DNA of 64,000 bases from Pseudomonas viridiflava (lineage in GTDB: Bacteria; Pseudomonadota; Gammaproteobacteria; Pseudomonadales; Pseudomonadaceae): assembly GCF_900573885.1 (NCBI RefSeq), contig NZ_UPSE01000453.1:62001-126000 (forward strand), given 5' to 3'. The position numbers and the translations under genes are program-made. Under the pieces are notes generated by a model that was given only the letters and a program-made list of their open reading frames with translations, searched no databases and was not told where the DNA came from. Shown here piece by piece: positions 53,226 to 64,000 of the stretch (positions are counted from its first letter, which is position 1; each line of letters starts with the position of its first letter).

Positions 53226-53738
53226 ATGCACCTCTCACTAACCGCTGCCGCACTTCTGCTGACCTTCGGCCCAGCCACCGCTTTCAGCGCAACCGTACAC
53301 AAGTGCCAGGATGCGCAAGGCAACATTACCTTCACTCATCTTGGCTGCCCGCCCGAGCACGCACTGGAAATCCACGTGCTCAATACGTTAACCCCGACCG
53401 GGGCCGCCGTTACCGAAAAGACTGGCAAGCCGGCCAGGATTTCAAAGCAGCCAACACGAGCAAAAACGCAGGGCATGAGTGATAACCCGGCGGCGGTGGT
53501 CGGCATTGGATTGCGGGCCGACGGTTGCGGCAACGTGTTGACACCCGCTGCACGGCGCAAGGCAATGATCGATAAGGAAGCGCGGGCCGGCATGTCGCAA
53601 ACCGATGTGCAAAGCATGCTCGGCAAGCCAGACAGCATCAGCAGCCAGAACGGCAAGGTACGGTTCAATTACGTCGACAAACAGCGCGACCGCAAACGCA
53701 CGGTCAGTTTCGATGCGGACGGCTGCGTGAAACCGTAG
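53226..53738 (+). CDS. Secreted DUF4124/BamE-like protein
   Basis: A 170-residue exported protein. A signal peptide (MHLSLTAAALLLTFGPATAF) is followed by a DUF4124-like segment (VHKCQDAQGNITFTHLGCP) with two cysteines, a charged linker, and a C-terminal SmpA/OmlA (BamE-like) motif GMSQTDVQSMLGKPDSIS leading to VSFDADGCV. Such proteins are periplasmic or outer-membrane associated, with no firm function. ATG 53226 has GGAGG 8 nt upstream; the ten-codon longer frame lacks this. It stands alone, converging on tRNA genes through a shared terminator. Confidence 0.75.
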   Translation: MHLSLTAAALLLTFGPATAFSATVHKCQDAQGNITFTHLGCPPEHALEIHVLNTLTPTGAAVTEKTGKPARISKQPTRAKTQGMSDNPAAVVGIGLRADGCGNVLTPAARRKAMIDKEARAGMSQTDVQSMLGKPDSISSQNGKVRFNYVDKQRDRKRTVSFDADGCVKP

Positions 53739-53746
53739 GCAATAAA

Positions 53747-53774
53747 AAAGGGCCTGCATGTCTGCAGGCCCTTT
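53747..53774. terminator. Terminator for the tRNA cluster and the DUF4124 gene
   Basis: AAAGGGCCTGCA and TGCAGGCCCTTT form a perfect 12-bp stem with a 4-nt loop; TTTTTTATT follows on the minus strand. Confidence 0.92.
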
Positions 53775-53779
53775 AAATA

Positions 53780-53856
53780 TGGTGCACTCAGGAGGATTCG
53801 AACCTCCGACCGCTCGGTTCGTAGCCGAGTACTCTATCCAGCTGAGCTATGAGTGC
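53780..53856 (-). tRNA. tRNA-Arg (anticodon ACG), copy 1
   Basis: The 77-nt cloverleaf GCACTCA...TGAGTGC-A-CCA has anticodon stem CTCGG/CCGAG and loop CTACGAA, giving anticodon ACG (read as ICG). CCA is encoded. It is identical to the second copy 94 nt upstream in transcription order. Confidence 0.96.
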
Positions 53857-53950
53857 AAAGTACAACTTTCAACAACGTTCAGAGACTCTCAACTTACATC
53901 TCTGACTTTAAATAACCGACTTGTTTTGGCAACAAATCAGGCTGTTTAAA

Positions 53951-54027
53951 TGGTGCACTCAGGAGGATTCGAACCTCCGACCGCTCGGTTCGTAGCCGAG
54001 TACTCTATCCAGCTGAGCTATGAGTGC
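53951..54027 (-). tRNA. tRNA-Arg (anticodon ACG), copy 2
   Basis: Sequence identical to the neighbouring copy, including encoded CCA. The spacer of 94 bp holds no other feature. Tandem ACG tRNAs downstream of csrA and tRNA-Ser are usual in Pseudomonas. Confidence 0.96.
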
Positions 54028-54134
54028 ATTTGCGGAGCAAATTATAAAGCTTCGAAACTGATTTTCAATCAATTTTTCCAGTAATTTCAACGACTTAACG
54101 CTAAACACCAGAACATCAATTTCGTCGAAATTAA

Positions 54135-54225
54135 TGGCGGAGAAGGGGGGATTCGAACCCCCGACACCCTTTTGAGGTGTACTCCCTTAGCAGGGGAGCG
54201 CCTTCGGCCACTCGGCCACCTCTCC
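54135..54225 (-). tRNA. tRNA-Ser (anticodon GCT)
   Basis: A 91-nt tRNA with a long variable arm (TACACCTC-AAAA-GGGTGT), acceptor GGAGAGG/CTTCTCC, anticodon loop CTGCTAA (GCT, reading AGC/AGT) and encoded CCA. It lies directly downstream of csrA. Confidence 0.96.
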
Positions 54226-54286
54226 GCAACACGGGGCGCATGATATCCATGTTTTCCCCGTTTGCAAAGCCAAAAATTGATAAAAA

Positions 54287-54472
54287 TTAGTGGCTTGGTT
54301 CTTGGTCCTTCTCTTTCTGGATGCGCTGGTAAATTTCTTCACGGTGCACAGCAACTTCCTTTGGCGCATTGACGCCGATTCGCACCTGATTACCTTTAAC
54401 GCCCAACACGGTGACAGTGACATCGTCACCTACCATCAGGGTCTCTCCGACCCGGCGAGTCAGAATCAGCAT
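54287..54472 (-). CDS. csrA: Translational regulator CsrA/RsmA
   Basis: A 61-residue RNA-binding protein, [20 protein letters not shown] onward, with the strand residues Leu4 and Arg44 region ([15 protein letters not shown]) that bind GGA-containing loops. It represses translation of many targets and is controlled by GacA-dependent small RNAs in Pseudomonas. ATG 54472 has GGAG 7 nt before it; the five-codon extension is spurious. The leader holds an 11-bp hairpin, and a possible stress-sigma promoter lies beyond it. Transcribed toward the tRNA cluster, downstream of lysC. Confidence 0.96.
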   Translation of the reverse strand: MLILTRRVGETLMVGDDVTVTVLGVKGNQVRIGVNAPKEVAVHREEIYQRIQKEKDQEPSH

Positions 54473-54532
54473 TCCCTTTCTCCTCACGGATTACAGTTCA
54501 GGACAACTAGACAGTCTGCAAATTAAAATGGC

Positions 54533-54570
54533 GACGGCAGCGGTGCATATCAACCTACGCCGCTGCCGTC
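54533..54570 (-). promoter_or_regulatory. Hairpin in the csrA/rsmA upstream region
   Basis: GACGGCAGCGG and CCGCTGCCGTC (54533-54543, 54560-54570) form a perfect 11-bp stem with a 16-nt loop, about 60-100 nt before the csrA start. Confidence 0.6.
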
Positions 54571-54578
54571 ACCCAAGT

Positions 54579-54607
54579 ATTGACTAGTGTAGGCAGAAAG
54601 AAAGTTC
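54579..54607 (-). promoter_or_regulatory. Possible AlgU-type promoter of csrA
   Basis: Minus-strand GAACTT (54602-54607) and TCAAT (54579-54583) are separated by 18 nt, close to the AlgU pattern GAACTT-N16/17-TCnAA. A distal AlgU promoter is known for P. aeruginosa rsmA; the spacing here is one base long. Confidence 0.35.
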
Positions 54608-54629
54608 CACCTACCCTGCCAAAAAGACA

Positions 54630-54655
54630 AAAGGCGCGGAATCAACCGCGCCTTT
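54630..54655 (-). terminator. Terminator of lysC
   Basis: AAAGGCGCGG-TTGATT-CCGCGCCTTT followed by TGTCTTTTT on the minus strand, 11 nt past the lysC stop. Confidence 0.9.
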
Positions 54656-54666
54656 CGAATAATCGC

Positions 54667-55902
54667 TTATTCGCCTTGTCGAGCCGGGGCGTCCAGCTCG
54701 AATGCGGTGTGCAACGCTCGCACGGCAAGCTCCAGGTACTTCTCTTCGATCACCACCGACACCTTGATTTCGGAGGTCGAGATCATCTGGATATTGATGC
54801 TTTCCTTGGCCAGCGCCTCGAACATACGGCTGGCAACGCCCGCGTGGGAGCGCATACCAACGCCAACGATCGACACCTTGGCAATCTTCAAATCGCCGCT
54901 GACTTCGCGCGCATTGATCTCACGGGCCGTCTGCTCCAGCACTTGCTGGGCGCTCTGATAGTCATTGCGGTGAACGGTGAAGGTGAAATCGGTGGTGTTA
55001 TCGTGCGCAACGTTCTGCACGATCATGTCGACTTCAATGTTCGCGGCGCTGATCGGGCCGAGAATCTTGAAGGCAACGCCTGGGGTATCCGGCACGCCAC
55101 GGATGGTCAGCTTGGCTTCGTCGCGGTTGAAGGCGATGCCGGAGATGATCGGCTGTTCCATGGATTCCTCTTCATCAATAGTAATAAGGGTGCCCGGACC
55201 CTCTTGGAAGCTGTGCAGCACGCGCAGCGGGACGTTGTATTTGCCGGCGAATTCCACCGAACGAATCTGCAGCACCTTTGAACCCAGGCTGGCCATTTCC
55301 AGCATTTCTTCAAAGGTGATCTTGTCCAGACGACGCGCTTGCGGCACCACACGCGGGTCGGTGGTGTAAACACCGTCGACGTCGGTATAGATCTGGCACT
55401 CATCGGCCTTCAATGCAGCAGCGAGCGCCACACCAGTGGTGTCCGAGCCGCCACGACCGAGTGTGGTGATATTGCCCTGCTCGTCCACGCCCTGGAAACC
55501 GGCTACCACAACCACACGCCCGGCCTTGAGGTCGGCGCGAATCTTCTGATCGTCAATCTGCAGAATGCGCGCTTTGTTGTGAGCGCTGTCGGTGAGAATG
55601 CGCACCTGGTTACCGGTGTACGACACGGCCGGCACGCCACGTTTAATCAGGGCCATGGCCAACAGGGCGATGGTCACTTGCTCACCGGTAGACACCATGA
55701 CGTCCAGCTCACGGGGAACCGGCTGGTCGCTAATCTGCTTGGCCAAGTCGATCAGGCGGTTGGTTTCACCGCTCATGGCCGACAGCACGATTACCAGGTC
55801 GGTCCCGGCTTCGTGGAATTTCTTGACCTTCTCGGCTACCTGCTCGATACGCTCGACGGTGCCGACGGAGGTGCCCCCAAACTTCTGTACGATCAAAGCC
55901 AT
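54667..55902 (-). CDS. lysC: Aspartate kinase LysC
   Basis: A 411-residue aspartokinase, first step to lysine, threonine and methionine. The kinase domain starts ALIVQKFGGTSVGTVERI and includes VVVVAGFQGVDEQGNITTLG with GGSDTTGVALAA and the regulatory TDPRVVPQARRLDKI. Two ACT domains follow (about 265-400), with VSIVGVGMRSHAGVA in the second, implying feedback inhibition by lysine and threonine. Position between alaS and csrA is the conserved Pseudomonas order. A large hairpin lies between alaS and lysC. Confidence 0.96.
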   Translation of the reverse strand: MALIVQKFGGTSVGTVERIEQVAEKVKKFHEAGTDLVIVLSAMSGETNRLIDLAKQISDQPVPRELDVMVSTGEQVTIALLAMALIKRGVPAVSYTGNQVRILTDSAHNKARILQIDDQKIRADLKAGRVVVVAGFQGVDEQGNITTLGRGGSDTTGVALAAALKADECQIYTDVDGVYTTDPRVVPQARRLDKITFEEMLEMASLGSKVLQIRSVEFAGKYNVPLRVLHSFQEGPGTLITIDEEESMEQPIISGIAFNRDEAKLTIRGVPDTPGVAFKILGPISAANIEVDMIVQNVAHDNTTDFTFTVHRNDYQSAQQVLEQTAREINAREVSGDLKIAKVSIVGVGMRSHAGVASRMFEALAKESINIQMISTSEIKVSVVIEEKYLELAVRALHTAFELDAPARQGE

Positions 55903-55936
55903 TTGCAGCTGCCTCAGCCCCTCATTAATCAGTCGC

Positions 55937-55987
55937 CTCGCCCCAATGCCTGTGCCTGCCGGGCAGCAGGCGGCATTGTCGGGCGAG
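55937..55987 (-). other. Three-tier nested hairpin between alaS and lysC
   Basis: Outer CTCGCCC/GGGCGAG (55937-55943, 55981-55987), middle CAATGCC/GGCATTG (55944-55950, 55972-55978) and inner GCCTGC/GCAGGC (55954-55959, 55966-55971) pair in order, giving one stem of 20 bp with a 3-nt bulge and a 2-nt bulge. No T run follows. It starts 2 nt beyond the alaS stop and could set the alaS/lysC expression ratio. Confidence 0.65.
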
Positions 55988-55989
55988 CG

Positions 55990-58614
<2,625 letters not shown>

Positions 58615-58705
58615 CAATTTTTTTCCACGGGAAAGGCGGCGATCTAATTAGGTACAACGCGCGATAGGGCTAACAACTACCGCTTTTAGGCCGGCAAAGG
58701 GCCGC

Positions 58706-58711
58706 ATTATA
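58706..58711 (-). promoter_or_regulatory. Sigma70 -10 element of alaS
   Basis: A perfect TATAAT on the minus strand lies about 92 nt before alaS; the -35 region 17 nt upstream is poor. The rest of 58615-58825 holds no gene. Confidence 0.45.
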
Positions 58712-58825
58712 TCGGCCTCGGCCCCGGGGTACAGTGCCTTTGTCGCTATGGGGGCGATGAAAACGTTTGTGCCCGGCCTGGCATCATCCAGGAGTGGGCC
58801 AAATCCTTACCGGCCCCTGCGAATT

Positions 58826-59839
58826 TCATACGGCCTGTTTTCCCTCGAAGGCGGCAAACGCGTCGATCACTTGATCGATATCGCGACGGCTGACATCCAG
58901 ATGAGTAACCAGACGCAAACGATCCGCCGCCGAAATGGTGATGCCGCGCTCGGCCATAAACGCTTTCAATTCTGCCGCGCGCCCGTTCATCTGCACGTAG
59001 ACCATATTCGTCTGCACCGGCTCCACGCTATACCCCAGCTCAACCAATCCGGCCGCCAGCGCCGCGGCATTGGCATGATCATCAGCCAGGCGCGCCACCT
59101 GGTTTTCCAGTGCGTACAGCCCCGCCGCTGCAAGAATACCGGCCTGGCGCATGCCGCCGCCGACCATCTTGCGAAGGCGCCGGGCCTTCTCGATCAGCGC
59201 ATCACTGCCCAGCAGCACCGAGCCAATCGGCGCGCCCAGGCCTTTGGATAAGCAAACGGAAACGGAGTCGAAATACTGGGTAATTTCCCGCGCTTCAACG
59301 CCCAGCTTCACCGCTGCGTTGTACAGCCGCGCGCCGTCCAGATGCAGTTGCAGCCCACGCTCTTGCGTGAGTTTTCGCGCCGCCGCCAGGTAAGTGAGGG
59401 GCAGCACTTTGCTTTGCATGGTGTTTTCAAGGGCTAGCAAACGGGTGCGGGCAAAGTGGAAGTCGTCGGGTTTGATAGCCGCCGCCACGCGCGTCAGGTC
59501 CAGAGAACCGTCAGCCTCAACCTGCAACGGTTGCGGCTGAATCGAGCCCAACACCGCCGCGCCGCCGCCTTCGTATTTATAGGTGTGCGCTTCCTGACCG
59601 ACGATGTATTCGTCGCCCCGCTCACAGTGCGCCATCAGGCCAAGCAGGTTGCTCATGGTGCCGCTGGGCACGAACAGGCCCTGTGCGAAGCCGAGCTTGT
59701 CAGCCAGGTAGTCTTGCAAACGGATAACGGTTGGGTCTTCGCCGTATACATCGTCGCCGACCGGAGCCTGCAGCATGGCCTCGCGCATTCCGGCGGTGGG
59801 CTGGGTGACGGTGTCGCTACGCAGGTCGATAACGGGCAT
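58826..59839 (-). CDS. ltaE: Low-specificity L-threonine aldolase LtaE
   Basis: A 337-residue PLP enzyme that splits L-threonine or L-allo-threonine to glycine and acetaldehyde. It starts [20 protein letters not shown]. The PLP lysine lies in [37 protein letters not shown] holds the cofactor aspartate; [18 protein letters not shown] follows. Length and motifs are complete. It stands between alaS and the ast genes, with 80 nt to astE, and probably has its own promoter. Confidence 0.94.
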   Translation of the reverse strand: MPVIDLRSDTVTQPTAGMREAMLQAPVGDDVYGEDPTVIRLQDYLADKLGFAQGLFVPSGTMSNLLGLMAHCERGDEYIVGQEAHTYKYEGGGAAVLGSIQPQPLQVEADGSLDLTRVAAAIKPDDFHFARTRLLALENTMQSKVLPLTYLAAARKLTQERGLQLHLDGARLYNAAVKLGVEAREITQYFDSVSVCLSKGLGAPIGSVLLGSDALIEKARRLRKMVGGGMRQAGILAAAGLYALENQVARLADDHANAAALAAGLVELGYSVEPVQTNMVYVQMNGRAAELKAFMAERGITISAADRLRLVTHLDVSRRDIDQVIDAFAAFEGKQAV

Positions 59840-59919
59840 TGCAGGTCTCCTCTACGGCGGACCCACGACCCTAATGCAGCCGCCCCACAGCGGCAAGTGG
59901 CTCTACGACTAAATGGCGA

Positions 59920-60939
59920 CTAAAGCGCGGCGGCGCTGGTGGGCACCACGAGAATGCCGGCACGCAGGCCGTTTTTGACTTTGGGATTGGGGAAGATAAT
60001 CCGCGCGCCCCGCTCTTCCACGACCCAGCGCATGCTGGCGATGTCTTCGGCAAGCACATAACCCACCGGCAGCTCGCTGAAGTTTTCGATGTCGGCCGGC
60101 AGGTTCAGGTGGAAGGAATCGCTGTGCTTGATGATTTCTCGCGACACGGCAAACAGCTGCAGGCCGTCCAGATCGCTTTCATCCAGAGGCGGCTCGTTGT
60201 TTTCGATCAGCCGGTGCAGCCGCTCTTCCAGCGCATCCAGGTTTACCGCCTCGTTCTGACCGAACGCGCGCGCCTTGCCCAGCTCCAGCGTGAACGCTTC
60301 GGCATCGAGTTGCGCGTAGGTGTAGGCGCTAAAGGTGATCGACGCTTTGCTTTGCAACAGCACGGCAGCCACTCCCGCCGCCTTCAGACGCGCCAGTTCC
60401 CGCACCGAATGCTTGCAGCCCTCGCGCCACGGATACAGCGCGAACTGCTCGATCTTCGAGCCGCGAATGGCCGTGTGCAGGTCGTAATGCAGGCGTTGGC
60501 GAACAGAATCAGCCGGTGCCTGGTTGAAGAACGTGGCGCTCAGACGTTCCAGCTCGCAGGCGCGCAGGGCCTCGAAGCCACTGCTTTGCTCATGGCGGCC
60601 GTTGAACAGACGGTTGATGTCCTGCTCGATATAGCGCTCGCCTTTGCGCATGGCTTCAGGGTTGCCAAGCAGGAACAAGATACGGGCGCGAGGCTTGAGT
60701 TCGCCTCGCGCGATACGGTGCAGGAGACGGTCCAGCAGCTCGATAGGCGCGGTTTCATTGCCGTGAATGCCGGCGGACAGCAGCAAGTCGAGGCCGCTGT
60801 CCTGGCCGGCAGGCGGCGTGATCTCCAGCGCGCCTTCGGCCAACCAGCGCAACCGTGCGCCCTCAGGCGTCAGCTGAATCTTCGCGGCCGGCTCGCGGCC
60901 CACCAGGGTCAGTTCCAGCAGTTTGCCGAGCGCTAGCAT
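59920..60939 (-). CDS. astE: Succinylglutamate desuccinylase AstE
   Basis: A 339-residue zinc hydrolase, the last step of the arginine succinyltransferase pathway, giving glutamate and succinate. Zinc ligands are in [14 protein letters not shown] (His, Glu) and [11 protein letters not shown] (His). Further motifs are [20 protein letters not shown] and [20 protein letters not shown]. It is the last gene of the ast/aru row, 29 nt after a small conserved protein. ATG 60939 is supported by the family N-terminus. Confidence 0.95.
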   Translation of the reverse strand: MLALGKLLELTLVGREPAAKIQLTPEGARLRWLAEGALEITPPAGQDSGLDLLLSAGIHGNETAPIELLDRLLHRIARGELKPRARILFLLGNPEAMRKGERYIEQDINRLFNGRHEQSSGFEALRACELERLSATFFNQAPADSVRQRLHYDLHTAIRGSKIEQFALYPWREGCKHSVRELARLKAAGVAAVLLQSKASITFSAYTYAQLDAEAFTLELGKARAFGQNEAVNLDALEERLHRLIENNEPPLDESDLDGLQLFAVSREIIKHSDSFHLNLPADIENFSELPVGYVLAEDIASMRWVVEERGARIIFPNPKVKNGLRAGILVVPTSAAAL

Positions 60940-60968
60940 GGCTAAGTTCCGTCTAGATGAGGCTGGTT

Positions 60969-61256
60969 TTAGTGATTGCAGTCCGGGCCGTGCACGTGGC
61001 CGTCTTCGTCGTCCATCTGGCCGGCCGGCTCCATTTCAAGTTCCAGGCTGACCAGGTTGGTGGCGAGCGGGCGCAGCAACAGGTTGGCGTATTCCTCGTC
61101 GCCCTCCTCCACGTCCACGCCAATGATCAACTGGCCGCGGCCGTCTTGCTGAATCCACACTTCCTTGCCCTGCCAGATTACGGCGAAGCGAGTGCAGGAG
61201 GTTTCCAACTGGGTGCCGTCGGTATCTTCGAGGATCAGTTGCAGGCTATCGGACAT
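60969..61256 (-). CDS. Small conserved protein of the ast/aru operon with an acidic His/Cys tail
   Basis: A 95-residue protein between astB and astE that I cannot assign to an enzyme. It begins [20 protein letters not shown] and has a beta-rich middle ([19 protein letters not shown]). The last residues are strongly acidic and end [13 protein letters not shown], a His/Cys cluster that could bind zinc, nickel or copper. A similar gene sits between aruB and aruE in P. aeruginosa as far as I recall. ATG 61256 is used rather than a TTG two codons earlier. It may be a metal handler for AstE; this is inference. Confidence 0.8.
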   Translation of the reverse strand: MSDSLQLILEDTDGTQLETSCTRFAVIWQGKEVWIQQDGRGQLIIGVDVEEGDEEYANLLLRPLATNLVSLELEMEPAGQMDDEDGHVHGPDCNH

Positions 61257-61269
61257 GGTCAAGGCACTC

Positions 61270-64000
<2,731 letters not shown>

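Noticed and set aside
53780-54027. Tandem identical tRNA-Arg genes as an integration site
   Set aside because: No integrase, truncated tRNA copy or foreign gene block lies next to them; the order is the normal Pseudomonas one.

Overview
The window looks like a chromosomal segment of a Pseudomonas species that is not P. aeruginosa. The evidence is high GC content, near-identity of FleQ, CheR, AmrZ and CsrA to the Pseudomonas proteins as I remember them, and Pseudomonas-type gene order: fleQSR next to fliTSD-flaG-fliC, flgBCDE/FGHIJKL with cheRV-flgAMN, lysC-csrA(rsmA)-tRNA, and the arginine succinyltransferase (ast/aru) genes. The species cannot be fixed from sequence alone.

Layout. Positions 1-2.7 kb hold the 3' part of mfd, a nested palindromic repeat and a CsiV-family gene. 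2.7-7.0 kb: fleR, fleS and fleQ, the flagellar master regulators. 7.2-11.4 kb: fliT, fliS, fliD, flaG and flagellin fliC. 11.8-26.5 kb: a 12-gene, tightly coupled operon that makes and probably transfers a nonulosonic (pseudaminic-type) sugar: pseB, pseC, a pse-associated methylase, pseF, pseG, a NeuB-family synthase, pseH, WbqC-like, a second methyltransferase, an FAD oxidoreductase, a PIG-L deacetylase, a degenerate methyltransferase-like protein and a 1319-aa multidomain glycosyltransferase. 26.7-38 kb: flgL to flgB (rod, hook, rings, hook-filament junction). 38.3-42.8 kb: cheR, cheV, flgA, flgM, flgN and a YcgR/FlgZ PilZ protein. 42.9-50.6 kb: MFS transporter, glutamine synthetase-family enzyme, tRNA-Arg(CCT), fused indolepyruvate ferredoxin oxidoreductase with an Lrp-type regulator, and orphan phnN. 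51-54 kb: amrZ, mgtE, a BamE-like secreted protein, two tRNA-Arg(ACG) and one tRNA-Ser(GCT). 54.3-58.6 kb: csrA/rsmA, lysC, alaS. 58.8-64 kb: ltaE and the end of the ast operon (astE, a small protein, astB, partial astD).

How it works together. The left two thirds is a polar-flagellum regulon whose control can be read in the DNA. GG-N10-GC (RpoN/sigma54) promoters precede fleS, flgF, flgB, flgA and, notably, the sugar operon at pseB. TAAA-N15-GCCGA (FliA/sigma28) promoters precede fliC, fliS and flgM. The sugar operon is therefore predicted to be switched on by FleQ/RpoN together with the hook-basal body, before the flagellin that it presumably decorates. Its synthase carries motifs of the NeuB/LegI branch rather than classical PseI, and four tailoring genes accompany it, so the final glycan may not be plain pseudaminic acid. 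This is the most interesting system in the window.

No CRISPR array, insertion sequence, prophage or integrase was seen. Several intergenic hairpins are not explained by the genes, including a possible small RNA upstream of the BamE-like gene.
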